From the NCBI RefSeq assembly GCF_007860175.1, contig NZ_SJPX01000001.1, positions 1,488,001-1,552,000 on the forward strand: a stretch of 64,000 bases of DNA, in the 5' to 3' direction. Shown here piece by piece: positions 17,978-27,494 of this stretch (position 1 is its first letter; every line of letters begins with the position of its first letter). Origin of the DNA: Rubripirellula reticaptiva. Lineage in GTDB: Bacteria; Planctomycetota; Planctomycetia; Pirellulales; Pirellulaceae. Made by a program: the position numbers and the translations under genes. A model generated the notes under the pieces. That model worked only from the letters and a program-made list of their open reading frames with translations. It had not been told where the DNA came from and searched no databases.

Positions 17978-20296
17978 GTGCAGCAACGAAGTCAAACATT
18001 ATCAGCTAAACGTCGCTACCTTAGCGCCATTCTTGCCACCGGACTTTCGTTGGGGGGGGCTGCGTCATGTGGCTTTGCACAAGATGGGCGCCTGTTGGTG
18101 CCGTCGTCTGTTTCGTTGTTGACCGAGGCGACAGCAAAGGCAAACGCAGAACCGATTCGCCAGCCAGAAGCTCGGATTGCTGCCTTGCCAACTTCGCCCA
18201 GCGACATTACACCGGTTCCTGCGGCACAAGTTCCTGCTGCAGACGGCGAGATGGTTTTGCAAGCGCCGGGCAATTCGACGCTTGAACTGCGAGTCGCACG
18301 CCGGCCTTGGTTGTTGGACAAGTTGATGAACCCGGGTGGTTCGGATGCCGAGAAGATGGATCCGCCGTCACCACCGGCCGAATTGCCCGACCCGCCATCA
18401 CTAGGCCGGTTGCCAGCGAGGCCCAGCTATTCCAACGAATCAATCGACGTCGGTGTTGACCCCAACGATGGGTGGCGAACGAGAGGTCAGATCAGTGTGC
18501 CGCGGTTGAACGCCGTTGATCAACAACCGACGCTTCGCGCGGTCGAGCCAACGCAAGAAGCGTCGATGCGTGCGGCGACGAACGGCGTACCGCTACTGGC
18601 TGCTCCGCAAACAACTTCACCGCAAGCAACTTCACCGCGAGTTGCGCCCTCGCAGGCACCGCTGCGGTCCGTTGCGCCGAGTCCAGCGGATGGGCCGATT
18701 CCTTTGACGGATCCGCCAGCGATGAAGACGCGAAACTCACGTCCGGCCTCACCGAAGGTTGTTGAGCCAACGACGCCCGCGGAATCGCCTGCCCAATCGG
18801 CGGAGCCTAAGGCATCCCAGCGTGTCAGCGATTTGCCGTCAAAGAAAGGGATCTATATCGGCGATGATTCCGACAACGAGCCGCCCCGCCAGTCGCCTAA
18901 CGAGTCGTCAGGTGTGGTTGTTCGCAAACTGCGAATCGGTCGCGATGGCATGCCGCTGGGTAATTCCGATTCGCTGGCTCCGTTTGACCACGAAATGGAG
19001 GACGCTTTACCGATCGGTGCCGCTAACGACGCGAAGATAGATCCACCGTCGTATGTAAAACCGATCGAGAAGCCAACCGAGAAACCCGTCGCCTCGCCGC
19101 CAACGAAACAGAAGCCGTTGCAAACGGTTGAGCCGGAGATTCTTGGTGCGGATTCAGATCGCGGGAAACGCGATCTGGATCGTGACGAAAATCGCGAAGC
19201 CGATGTCGGTCGGTCTGATACGACGGCTCGCGTTCAACCATCGATTCCGCTGGATTATGCCGGCTATCCACTTGCCGATGTTCCGGTCGGCAGTACCGTG
19301 GCTCGTATGCAAAACCTGATGCGGGCGTGCTTGAGCCATTACTACGCTGATGCTGAGGTTGCTAACGAGCGAAGCAATTGGGGCATGATGCATGCGATCA
19401 TGGTTTATGGAATCGACACCAAGGTGATTGTCGACCGAAAATCGTATAGCACGATTGCTTGGATTGCCGGGAACAATGCTTGTCGTGGACAACGATTGTT
19501 GGCATCCGAGAACGGTCGCATCGTGGTCAAGAGCGGCGTGGGGCTGCAAGGTCACCAGGCTCAGATGTTGGCGGTATTCTCGTTGTGCGACGTGCCGGAG
19601 GACTATCCGCTCTATGCCGGCGGTGAAAAGTACTCGATGCGGGATGTGATCCGTGAGGAGCAGTTGGCGTGCAAGACTGGGGAAGAATTGACATTCACGT
19701 TGATTGGTTTGTCGCACTACATGGACACAGATTCGTCGTGGAAAAGTGAGGACGGCGAAACTTGGGACTTCGAACGACTGATTCGCGAGGAACTGTCGCA
19801 GCCAATCGTGGGCGCGGCTTGTGGCGGAACGCACCGATTGATGGGGTTTGCTCATGCTCTGCGTAAACGCCGAGCCGAAGGCAAGCCGATCGATGGACAG
19901 TGGAAGCGGGCCGAAAAATTCACCGAGGACTTTGTTGACTACAGCTATCGGTTGCAAAACCGAGATGGGTCGATGAGCACGGATTGGTTTGAAGGCCGCG
20001 AAGACAATGACGACACTGATCGCAAGGTCCAGACCACCGGCCACATGGTCGAATGGCTATTGACTCTAACACCGGATTCTCAGTTGCAGAATCCTCGATT
20101 GGTGGCGGCGGTTCGGTACCTGTTAACCACGATGTACAAGGATCGAGATCACGACTGGAGCATCGGCCCCAAGGGGCACGCGCTGCGTTCGCTGGCGATG
20201 TACTACGAACGAGTCTACCGTGCTGATGCCCCGCCTTGGCGAACCCCGATGACAGCCCGGTCGCCGTCGCGATCGACCGGAAACTCGCGGCGATAG
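17978..20296 (+). CDS. Large secreted protein with proline-rich region and conserved C-terminal domain, function unknown
   Basis: 772 residues from a GTG start with CGGAG upstream. Residues 1-35 look like a signal peptide (YLSAILATGLSLGGAASCGFAQ). Residues 40-440 are low-complexity, rich in Pro, Ala, Ser and charged residues, with a 15-bp tandem duplication (TTSPQATSPR). Residues 445-750 form a compact helical domain (LMRACLSHYYADAEVANERSNWGMMHAI, GNNACRGQRLLA, VGLQGHQAQMLAVFSLCDVP, ACGGTHRLMGFAHALRKRR, SYRLQNRDGSMSTDWF, GPKGHALRSLAMYYERV). Its repeated Gly-Ala/His patterns recall alpha/alpha-toroid folds such as squalene-cyclase-like proteins, but I cannot assign an activity. An 8-G tract at 18052-18059 lies inside the signal-peptide coding region. 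Confidence 0.75.
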   Translation: MQQRSQTLSAKRRYLSAILATGLSLGGAASCGFAQDGRLLVPSSVSLLTEATAKANAEPIRQPEARIAALPTSPSDITPVPAAQVPAADGEMVLQAPGNSTLELRVARRPWLLDKLMNPGGSDAEKMDPPSPPAELPDPPSLGRLPARPSYSNESIDVGVDPNDGWRTRGQISVPRLNAVDQQPTLRAVEPTQEASMRAATNGVPLLAAPQTTSPQATSPRVAPSQAPLRSVAPSPADGPIPLTDPPAMKTRNSRPASPKVVEPTTPAESPAQSAEPKASQRVSDLPSKKGIYIGDDSDNEPPRQSPNESSGVVVRKLRIGRDGMPLGNSDSLAPFDHEMEDALPIGAANDAKIDPPSYVKPIEKPTEKPVASPPTKQKPLQTVEPEILGADSDRGKRDLDRDENREADVGRSDTTARVQPSIPLDYAGYPLADVPVGSTVARMQNLMRACLSHYYADAEVANERSNWGMMHAIMVYGIDTKVIVDRKSYSTIAWIAGNNACRGQRLLASENGRIVVKSGVGLQGHQAQMLAVFSLCDVPEDYPLYAGGEKYSMRDVIREEQLACKTGEELTFTLIGLSHYMDTDSSWKSEDGETWDFERLIREELSQPIVGAACGGTHRLMGFAHALRKRRAEGKPIDGQWKRAEKFTEDFVDYSYRLQNRDGSMSTDWFEGREDNDDTDRKVQTTGHMVEWLLTLTPDSQLQNPRLVAAVRYLLTTMYKDRDHDWSIGPKGHALRSLAMYYERVYRADAPPWRTPMTARSPSRSTGNSRR

Positions 20297-20395
20297 GGCT
20301 GCGAAAGGCTGTTTTGCGGCGTCACGACCTGTGCGAAGCTGGGCCGGTCGGCTAAAACAGAGGGTCTACGAGATTGATGATACTCTTGCATTGAA

Positions 20396-21358
20396 ATGGC
20401 TCCGCACGTGGCGACGCAACGACTGACCAAACATAACGCAGCCATGGTCGAGGCGGCGATCGCACTTCTAAAAGCGAGAAACGCCGACGCGTTGCTTGTG
20501 TTGTTGGATGGTTCGACGGACTGGAAGCGGATCGCCGACATGGCCGCCGGAACCGACAAGCCGGTGATCGTAGCAGTCGACAGTGCTGATGATTTGGAAG
20601 GCGCAGCCGAAGCAGGACTGAAGCCGCTCGCTCTCAATAAAGAAAAAGCACCACTGCTAGAACGGCTGCAGCACGCGATCTTGGAATCGGCTGCGGACGA
20701 GTTCATTCGCACCAATGGCGAAGTTGTTGCTGTCTACAGCGGGTTTCACCAGGGCCGTCTCGATTCGATCAGTCATCTGCAACTGGACGAGCGGATGCGA
20801 CGGTTGACGACGCGTGACTTGCAGATGCTAGAGAGTCGCGTTCCCTTGCCGACGATCAAAGCGGTCATCGACTTGGCCGCACAGATCGGCCGCGAGGGAC
20901 GCGAAGGCAAGCCGGTGGGGACCTTGTTTGTCGTTGGCGATACTCGCAAGGTCTTGGAACATTCCAATGATTCAGGCGTCGATCCGTTTCGTGGTTACAA
21001 CCGGTCGTTTCGCAACCTTTTGGATGCAAAAGTTCAAGACGACGCGAAAGAAATCGCTCAGCTTGACGGGGCATTCGTCGTAGGTAGCGATGGCGTGATT
21101 GAACGAAGTCGTCAAATGCTTGAGGTTTCGCATGAAGACCTGACGATGACCAAGGGGCTTGGTGCTCGGCACTGGGCCGCCGCTGCGGTGACTCGAAAAA
21201 CGAAAGCGATTTCAGTGGTCGTAAGCCAGTCGACTGGCACGGTGCGTTTGTATCAAGACGGCAATCTTGTGATGCGGATCGAGCCGATGGAAAAGGCTGT
21301 GACGTGGCAAGAGTTCGCTTTTGAGCCGCCGTCATCATCCAACCAATCTGATACGTAA
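20396..21358 (+). CDS. Diadenylate cyclase (DisA_N domain; archaeal DacZ-like layout)
   Basis: 320 residues. The C-terminal third carries the diadenylate cyclase signature: LDGAFVVGSDG (about 222-232), then GLGARHWAAAAVTRKTKAI (about 252-270), matching the DGA and RH(R) boxes, and VVVSQSTGTVRLY, which is closer to the SQS form seen in DisA than to the SEE form of DacA. There is no C-terminal DNA-binding HhH region as in true DisA and no membrane helix as in DacA. The N-terminal 150 residues are a separate alpha/beta domain (ADALLVLLDGSTDW, KPVIVAVDSADDLE). It would make c-di-AMP from two ATP in the cytoplasm. In the second box Trp replaces the usual Arg/Lys after RH. An amino-acid permease gene follows at once. 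Confidence 0.87.
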   Translation: MAPHVATQRLTKHNAAMVEAAIALLKARNADALLVLLDGSTDWKRIADMAAGTDKPVIVAVDSADDLEGAAEAGLKPLALNKEKAPLLERLQHAILESAADEFIRTNGEVVAVYSGFHQGRLDSISHLQLDERMRRLTTRDLQMLESRVPLPTIKAVIDLAAQIGREGREGKPVGTLFVVGDTRKVLEHSNDSGVDPFRGYNRSFRNLLDAKVQDDAKEIAQLDGAFVVGSDGVIERSRQMLEVSHEDLTMTKGLGARHWAAAAVTRKTKAISVVVSQSTGTVRLYQDGNLVMRIEPMEKAVTWQEFAFEPPSSSNQSDT

Positions 21359-21368
21359 ACGGCGCCAC

Positions 21369-22706
21369 GTGAAAAACGAAACGGGACACATCGGAGTCCT
21401 ATCGGCAACCACGCTGGTCGCGGCCAGCATGATTGGCGTTGGCGTTTACACGACAAGTGGCTTCACACTGGCTGCACTGCAGACGCCCGAGCGGGTGATC
21501 ATGGCCTGGGTGGTCGGAGGCATCATTGCGATCTGCGGGGCGATTGGTTACGCCAGCCTCGCGTCTCGTTTCACCGAATCGGGTGGCGAGTATTTGTTTC
21601 TGTCACGGACATTGCATCCTGTTGCCGGTGTGATGGCAGGATGGGTTTCAATGCTAGCCGGATTCACCGGGGCGATCGCCGTGGCGGCGCTCGGACTGGA
21701 AGAATATTTGGTGCCGATGCTAGGTGAGGGAGTCGCTTCGTTACCCGGTGGAACGATCGCCATCGCGTCGGTCGTCCTAGCTGCCATCATGCACGCGATC
21801 GGTGTTCGCGGTGCGTCGCAAATTCAAGACGCGGTAGTGATCGTCAAGTTGATTCTGATCGCGGTGTTTGTGGTCTTTGCGGCCCGTTTGATTCTGCCCA
21901 ATTCCGATGGTTTAAGCGCCGATGGTTTAAGTGCCGGTCCGCTTTCGGACACCGCGGCTCCGATGCATTGGCTTGATTTCGCCGGCCAGTTGGTTTGGAT
22001 CTCGTTCAGCTATGCTGGTTTCAATGCGGCGGTTTACATCGCCGGTGAAGTGCGGTCTCCGAACCGTAATGTGCCGCGTGCCCTGGTCGGCGGAACTGTT
22101 TTGGTGACGGTTGTGTATGTGCTGCTAAATGCAATTTTTGTGCACTCGGCACCAATTGGAGTGATCACCGCGGGTGAAAATATTTCTCAGGTTGCTGCCA
22201 CGGCCGCCACGTCACTTGGCGGTCAGCGTTTCGCTTTGCTGGTTCGCGGAGTGATCGTGATTTCGCTGCTAACCAGCGTATCCGCGATGGTGATGACGGG
22301 GCCTCGGGTTTACGCCAAGATGGCGGACGATGGTTTCTTGCCCAGCTTTCTTCGGTTCACCGGGCGCGTGCCTGTCGCTGCGATCGCGTTTCAAGCAGTG
22401 CTGGCGATCATTGTGATTTCGGTTTCTACGCTGACCCAATTGCTTGGCTATCTCGGTTTGACGTTGTCGGTTTCGTCGGCACTGACGGTCGCGATGTTGT
22501 TGGTGTTGCGATTTCGCGGTGAGATTGAGCGGTTGCCGCTGTATGGGATTCCACCAGTGATTTATGTGATAGCAACCCTGGGCATTGCCGTGATGTACGC
22601 GATTAGCAAACCCGAACAAGCGATCGCTGCCGCAGCCACATTAGTGATCGGCGGGATGTTTTTTGTCACGAAGCGCAAAGCGAAAAAAGTGACCACGAAC
22701 TCGTAA
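21369..22706 (+). CDS. APC-family amino acid permease
   Basis: About 445 residues. I prefer the GTG at 21369 because it puts the first helix at the usual place and avoids overlap with the upstream gene; a TTG at 21321 would overlap it by 38 bp. It has about 12 membrane helices. The first is GVLSATTLVAASMIGVGVYTTSGF, the typical substrate-binding G-S/I-G-x-G loop of APC transporters. GGEYLFLSRTLHP and QLVWISFSYAGFNAAVYIAGEVRSPNRNVPRAL are also family-typical. A 15-bp tandem duplication (21904-21933) makes SADGLSADGL in an extramembrane loop. A cationic or neutral amino acid is a likely substrate, not decided here. Only 10 bp separate it from the c-di-AMP synthase gene, so cotranscription is likely. 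Confidence 0.88.
   Translation: MKNETGHIGVLSATTLVAASMIGVGVYTTSGFTLAALQTPERVIMAWVVGGIIAICGAIGYASLASRFTESGGEYLFLSRTLHPVAGVMAGWVSMLAGFTGAIAVAALGLEEYLVPMLGEGVASLPGGTIAIASVVLAAIMHAIGVRGASQIQDAVVIVKLILIAVFVVFAARLILPNSDGLSADGLSAGPLSDTAAPMHWLDFAGQLVWISFSYAGFNAAVYIAGEVRSPNRNVPRALVGGTVLVTVVYVLLNAIFVHSAPIGVITAGENISQVAATAATSLGGQRFALLVRGVIVISLLTSVSAMVMTGPRVYAKMADDGFLPSFLRFTGRVPVAAIAFQAVLAIIVISVSTLTQLLGYLGLTLSVSSALTVAMLLVLRFRGEIERLPLYGIPPVIYVIATLGIAVMYAISKPEQAIAAAATLVIGGMFFVTKRKAKKVTTNS
21904..21933 (+). repeat. 15-bp tandem duplication in permease gene
   Basis: Two copies of CCGATGGTTTAAG(C/T)G head to tail, in frame, in a loop between membrane helices. Confidence 0.8.
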
Positions 22707-22831
22707 AACCATCACCGGTTTGGCGATGGCGGCAGGATTGTGAAGATTTCGTGATGAAGAATTGCGAAAATCTAGGGCCAGATATAATTCGCCCATTCTT
22801 CATTCCGTAGCCCCCACGAGTCAAAGCGTCG

Positions 22832-24241
22832 ATGACACAACCCAAGTCCACACGGCGTCAGTTTTTGAGTGACAATTTCGCAGCGGCAACGTCGTTCGCC
22901 GCCGGTGCGGCGATCGGATCGCTGGGCCAACGTCTGGCGATGGGCGAATCGATTTCACGTCGCCGATTGATTGACGTCAACGATGAAGTCACAGGGTTGC
23001 CCTTGTTGCGGTTGCCAGAGGGGTTCCGGTATCGAACGTTCGGTTGGACGGGCGACTTGATGGATGACGGGTTTGTGACGCCCGGTTTCCATGATGGCAT
23101 GGGTGTCGTCTCGGCTGATGGAACTCTCTTGACCTTGTGCCGCAATCACGAAGTCAGTGACGACGGCGTCTGTATGCCGATCAGCGGCGGTGTTCCGTAC
23201 GACGTGCGTGCGATGGGGGGATGCACGTCGCTCGTATTTGATTGCGAAGTCGGCGACTGGGTTGCTAGTCGGACGGTCATGTCTGGCACCAGCCGAAACT
23301 GTGCGGGCGGAGTCACGCCTTGGAATACATGGCTGACCGCCGAAGAAACCGTATTAGGGGCAGGCGATCGGGACCCCTACAAGGGCGACGCGGTGCGATC
23401 GTTCAAGAAAGATCACGGTTGGATTTTCGAAGTCGCGATGGACGGTAAGTCAAATCCACAGCCGATCAAAGCGATGGGGCGATTTGTCCACGAAGCCGTC
23501 GCGGTCGATCGCAGGACCGGCATCGTTTACGAAACCGAAGATCGTGGAACGTCGGGATTTTATCGGTTTATTCCCAATCGGCCTGGGAATCTGCATGCCG
23601 GCGGAGTTCTCGAGATGGCCGAGGTTGTCGGTGCACCCGATCTGCGCGGCGGTGTGGCAAACGGCGCCGAGTTCGACGTTCGTTGGCATCGAATCGACAA
23701 CCCGACTTTGGACGATGCTCCGGCCGACCAGCCGTGTGACGACTTGGGCGTCTTCAAACAAGGCAAGGCCAAGGGAGGATCGACATTCTCGCGTTTGGAA
23801 GGATGTTGGTTCGGCAACGGAAAGGTTGTGTTTGATGCGACCGATGGTGGTGCAGCCGCAGCCGGCCAGATTTGGGAATTTGATCCGGAAACGCAGCGAC
23901 TCAAACTGCTGTTCGAATCGCCTAGCAAGCCGACCCTGAACATGCCCGACAATCTGTGCGTCAGTCCTCGCGGCGGCATCGTGCTTTGTGAAGATAACGA
24001 CTATGGCGCGAACGAGTATCCGCAGCGGATGTTTGGTCTGTCTCAGGACGGAAATTTGGCGTTGCTTGCCGAGAATAACATCCGGTTGCATGGCGAAAAG
24101 AACGGGATCATAGGCGATTTTCGTACCAAAGAATGGGCCGGCGCGACGTTCAGTCCGGACGGAAAGTGGTTGTTCGTCAACGCTCAAACGCCGGGAATCA
24201 CATTCGCGATCACGGGACCGTGGGAATCAACGCTGGTTTAG
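22832..24241 (+). CDS. PhoX-like (DUF839) Tat-exported phosphatase
   Basis: 469 residues. The N-terminus has a twin-arginine signal (STRRQFLSDNFAAATSFAAGAAIG). The body matches the DUF839/PhoX beta-propeller family: LRLPEGFRYRTFGWTGDLMDDG, HDGMGVVSADGTLLTLCRNHE, GGCTSLVFD, NCAGGVTPWNTWLTAEE, FVHEAVAVDRRTGIVYETED, LNMPDNLCVSPRGGIVLCEDN and WAGATFSPDGKWLFVNAQTPGITFAITGPW. Members are periplasmic Ca/Fe-dependent alkaline phosphatases that release phosphate from monoesters; this one may act on another ester. It is a single gene with its own upstream gap of 125 bp. Confidence 0.9.
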   Translation: MTQPKSTRRQFLSDNFAAATSFAAGAAIGSLGQRLAMGESISRRRLIDVNDEVTGLPLLRLPEGFRYRTFGWTGDLMDDGFVTPGFHDGMGVVSADGTLLTLCRNHEVSDDGVCMPISGGVPYDVRAMGGCTSLVFDCEVGDWVASRTVMSGTSRNCAGGVTPWNTWLTAEETVLGAGDRDPYKGDAVRSFKKDHGWIFEVAMDGKSNPQPIKAMGRFVHEAVAVDRRTGIVYETEDRGTSGFYRFIPNRPGNLHAGGVLEMAEVVGAPDLRGGVANGAEFDVRWHRIDNPTLDDAPADQPCDDLGVFKQGKAKGGSTFSRLEGCWFGNGKVVFDATDGGAAAAGQIWEFDPETQRLKLLFESPSKPTLNMPDNLCVSPRGGIVLCEDNDYGANEYPQRMFGLSQDGNLALLAENNIRLHGEKNGIIGDFRTKEWAGATFSPDGKWLFVNAQTPGITFAITGPWESTLV

Positions 24242-24350
24242 TTTGCACCAGCTTGGTTGGTGCGGCCTGGCTGCCGCACACTTGCGCCAGAGCAGGCATT
24301 GCGCTAACATTGGCACGTCTCAAACGTACCAATTCGCAAGAACTTCAGCC

Positions 24351-26030
24351 ATGCTTTCGACCAATCAGATTCACCAGGGCAGCTGCATCGACGGGATGTC
24401 CCAGATCGAAGACGGCAAAGTCGATTTGGTTTTTGCGGATCCCCCTTTCAACATCGGTTACACGTACGACGTCTACGATGACCAACGCGAAGCCGACGAG
24501 TACCTGCAGTTTTGTGAGTCCTGGATTGGACAGGCTCACCGGATCTTAAAACCGGACGGCTCGTTCTGGTTGGCGATCGGCGATGAATATGCGGCGGAAC
24601 TCAAGCTGTTGTCTCAGCGGCTTGGTTTTCATTGTCGCAGTTGGGTGATCTGGTACTACACGTTTGGTGTTAATTGCGTTCGCGGATTTAGTCGTTCGCA
24701 CACCCACCTGTTTCACTTTGTCAAAGACCGTGAACACTTTACGTTCAATGGTGACAATCCTCTGGTGCGAGTCGCGTCGGCGCGACAGTTGGTGTACGCC
24801 GATAAGCGAGCCAACAGCAAAGGCCGGCTACCCGACAACACTTGGATTCTGCGTCCCCAGGATTCGCCACCGGGTGGTTTCTCGATGTCGCACGACACGT
24901 GGTTTTATTCGCGAGTCGCAGGCACATTCAAAGAACGCGAAGGGTTTCACGGTTGCCAAATGCCCGAGCAAATCTTGGGACGGATTCTGCGGATCAGTAG
25001 CAATCCGGGCGACGTGGTGGTGGATCCGTTTGGCGGCAGTGGGACGACGCTGGCAGTCGCCAAGAAGCTTGGGCGACAGTGGATGGGATTCGAATTGTCA
25101 CCCGAGTACGCCCAGCACATCGCCACTCGATTGGCGGACTGTCAGCCCGGTGATCCGCTTGATGGTGTCGAAGATCCGCTGACCAGCGCGCCCAAGACTT
25201 CACAGGGCAAGAAACGCACGGAGTTCAAGAATGGTCGCCCCGTGTTGCCGCTTGATGAAGACACGAAAGCCGCAATCATTGATGCGTTCCAGCAGACCAG
25301 CCAAGGATACTCGTCGGACTATCTGCTGTGCGATCCCGAATTGTCGGCGGCATTCTTGAAAGCTTGCCGCGCGGCAAAGATCGGCGGCGATGCCAGGGTC
25401 TGGAATTCGTTTTTGCTTCGGCTGCGCAAAGCGGGCCGGTTGCCGGCCGCAACTCAGAAATCCAAGCAAGCGTCCTGGGCTCAGATGGAACCTTACCGCG
25501 AAGCTGCCGAAGTCGCGGTCAGGCTGGTCGAGTTGGATTATTCGATGACGCTCGACGAGATGCTTTGCTGTCCGGCGGCGGTGGCCGAGTTTGATCGGCT
25601 GGCAGCTTCTTTTTCGCCCGGTTATTCGCCGTTTCAGTATCGGTGGTCGGCGATGGGGTTGCGGAAACGGGCTCGGACGAAGCGTTTTCAGTCCGTAGCC
25701 AGCGATCAGGCGGAAAAGTGGAAAAAGACGCGTCTGCCAGCGTCGAAGGCGATCGAGGGTTGTATGGCGAAGTCGTTCGTCTGTCCCGGAGTGTTGGAGA
25801 TTTCGAACGAAAATGAGCTGATTTTCGTCAGCGAGACGACCAATATTCGTGACCGGATCGCACAGATTCTCGACAGCGACGCGTGGCAGAGGTTCTCGCC
25901 ATCGCAGGTTCGGGTATGGAAGGTGGACGGCGAATTGGACCAGTTTGCTCTACGGGCGCATCGGTCAGAGGCCGGGAATTCGCTTTTGAACTGCGGCTTT
26001 GTTCGGTTGGGGGGACGCGAGGATCATTAG
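24351..26030 (+). CDS. Solitary beta-class DNA methyltransferase with GIY-YIG-like C-terminal segment
   Basis: 559 residues from the ATG at 24351; the open frame upstream is probably not coding. Catalytic motif IV DPPFNIGY (about 30) comes first and the SAM-binding FGGSGTTLAVAKKLGRQWMGFELSPEY (about 225-250) last, the order of beta-class N6-adenine/N4-cytosine methyltransferases such as CcrM. The target-recognition region lies between. Residues 270-559 are an unusual extension. Part of it (KSFVCPGVLEISNENELIFVSETTNIRDRI, about 472-502) resembles the GIY-YIG opening with degraded residues, and the rest is helical. No restriction enzyme gene lies next to it, so it may serve regulation or genome marking. 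It follows phoX-like on the same strand. Confidence 0.85.
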   Translation: MLSTNQIHQGSCIDGMSQIEDGKVDLVFADPPFNIGYTYDVYDDQREADEYLQFCESWIGQAHRILKPDGSFWLAIGDEYAAELKLLSQRLGFHCRSWVIWYYTFGVNCVRGFSRSHTHLFHFVKDREHFTFNGDNPLVRVASARQLVYADKRANSKGRLPDNTWILRPQDSPPGGFSMSHDTWFYSRVAGTFKEREGFHGCQMPEQILGRILRISSNPGDVVVDPFGGSGTTLAVAKKLGRQWMGFELSPEYAQHIATRLADCQPGDPLDGVEDPLTSAPKTSQGKKRTEFKNGRPVLPLDEDTKAAIIDAFQQTSQGYSSDYLLCDPELSAAFLKACRAAKIGGDARVWNSFLLRLRKAGRLPAATQKSKQASWAQMEPYREAAEVAVRLVELDYSMTLDEMLCCPAAVAEFDRLAASFSPGYSPFQYRWSAMGLRKRARTKRFQSVASDQAEKWKKTRLPASKAIEGCMAKSFVCPGVLEISNENELIFVSETTNIRDRIAQILDSDAWQRFSPSQVRVWKVDGELDQFALRAHRSEAGNSLLNCGFVRLGGREDH

Positions 26031-26157
26031 ACGGGCTTTTTTGGGCTTCAAGCGTACAATAAGCACCCGCTTGCGTTTACAATCTCATCCATTGCAACGT
26101 GAAACGGCCTAGCCGATCAATTTAAACTCTCCTGCCCCTCCCAAGGAATTTCCATCC

Positions 26158-27468
26158 ATGCAAACTCCACCCGATCGTCGTTCATTCTTGAAAACAACGA
26201 CTGCGGCTGCTGCCGGTGCAGCACTGACCAGCACGATCGCCCGCTCGGCCAATGCGGCTGGTAGCGACGAAATCCGCTTCGTTTTAGTCGGCTGTGGTGG
26301 TCGTGGTACCGGTGCGGCGGCTCAGATTTTTAATACCAAAGGCAACGTCAAATTGGTGGCTGTTGCGGACGCATTCGCGGCCAACGCAGAACGCGCGCTC
26401 AAGTCACTGAGCCGTGGCGAGAACGAGTCGAAAGTTGACGTTCCGCCGGAACAAGTCTTCGCCGGTTTGGACGCTTACAAGGCTGCGATCGACGTCGATG
26501 CTGACTTGGTCATCATCGCCACACCGCCTGGTTACAAGCCACAGCAGTTCGAATATGCGGTCAACAAAGGCCGGCACATCTTCATGGAAAAGCCGGTTGC
26601 CACCGACGCAGCCGGCGTTCGCCGCGTCTTGGCAAGCGTCGAAGAATCCAAGAAGAAGGAATTGATGGTTGCAATCGGTTTGCAACGCCGTCACGAGCCT
26701 ACCTACATGGAAACGATCGCACGAATCCATGACGGTGCGATCGGCGACGTGATCTCGCAACAAGTTTATTGGAACGGTGGCGGCATTTGGTACCGAAACC
26801 GTACTGCCGACCAAACGGAAATGGCATTCCAAACCAACAACTGGTACCACTTCAATTGGGTCTGCGGCGATCAAATTTGTGAACAGCACATTCACAACCT
26901 TGACGTCGGTTGCTGGGTCAAGGGAATGTACCCGGTTGAGTGCAACGGGATGGGTGGTCGAGAACAACGGATGGGCGGTGATGCGTCGAAGTCTCAGATT
27001 TTTGACCACACGTTCTGTGAGTACACGTTCCCCGACGGCACCAAGATGTTCAGCCAAGGACGTCACCTGGCCGGCGGTTGGAATCATGTTGGCGAACATG
27101 TCCAAGGCACCAAGGGCACCGCGAATCCAGGCGGCTGGATCAAGGGTGAAAAGGACTGGGAGTTCAGCGGCAAGAAGGTCAATGGTCACCAACAAGAGCA
27201 GCACGACTTGATCGAAGCTCTGATGCGTGGCGAGATTTATAATGAAGGTGAGTACGGTGCTCACTCGACATTTACGGCGATCTTGGGTCGCGAAGCCTGT
27301 TACAGCGGTAAGGTTGTTAAGTGGGATGAGTTGCTGGAAACCGGTACCGAATTGGCACCTGGCATCGACGACTTTACGATCGATAGCGAAGTTCCAGTTT
27401 CAGCTCGCCCAGATGAAAACGGTCTGTATCCGGTTCCTGTGCCGGGCAAGCACAACCCGTTTGCTTAA
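26158..27468 (+). CDS. Tat-exported Gfo/Idh/MocA family oxidoreductase
   Basis: 436 residues with a ribosome site AAGGAA about 11 bases upstream of the start. A twin-arginine signal (DRRSFLKTTTAAAAGAALTS) is followed by an NAD(P) Rossmann domain: RFVLVGCGGRGTGAA (about 41-54), VAVADAF and VIIATPPGYKP, then the family motif FMEKPVATD (about 141-149). The C-terminal half has the catalytic region GDQICEQHIHNLDVGCWV. The enzyme probably oxidises a sugar or inositol derivative in the periplasm with a tightly bound cofactor, as in glycosyl hydrolase 109-like planctomycete proteins; the substrate is not evident. The gene ends in a clear terminator. Confidence 0.92.
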   Translation: MQTPPDRRSFLKTTTAAAAGAALTSTIARSANAAGSDEIRFVLVGCGGRGTGAAAQIFNTKGNVKLVAVADAFAANAERALKSLSRGENESKVDVPPEQVFAGLDAYKAAIDVDADLVIIATPPGYKPQQFEYAVNKGRHIFMEKPVATDAAGVRRVLASVEESKKKELMVAIGLQRRHEPTYMETIARIHDGAIGDVISQQVYWNGGGIWYRNRTADQTEMAFQTNNWYHFNWVCGDQICEQHIHNLDVGCWVKGMYPVECNGMGGREQRMGGDASKSQIFDHTFCEYTFPDGTKMFSQGRHLAGGWNHVGEHVQGTKGTANPGGWIKGEKDWEFSGKKVNGHQQEQHDLIEALMRGEIYNEGEYGAHSTFTAILGREACYSGKVVKWDELLETGTELAPGIDDFTIDSEVPVSARPDENGLYPVPVPGKHNPFA

Positions 27469-27494
27469 TCTCAAATCGTAAGCACTAAAAACAG

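Noticed and set aside
19154-20044. 296-codon minus-strand open frame
   Set aside because: A shadow of the large secreted protein gene; no domain and no ribosome site.
24243-24350. Longer N-terminus for the methyltransferase
   Set aside because: The first 36 codons have no family pattern, while the ATG at 24351 leads directly into the conserved start.
26404-27264. 286-codon minus-strand open frame
   Set aside because: Lies wholly inside the Gfo/Idh/MocA gene on the other strand, which has clear motifs; the shadow has none.
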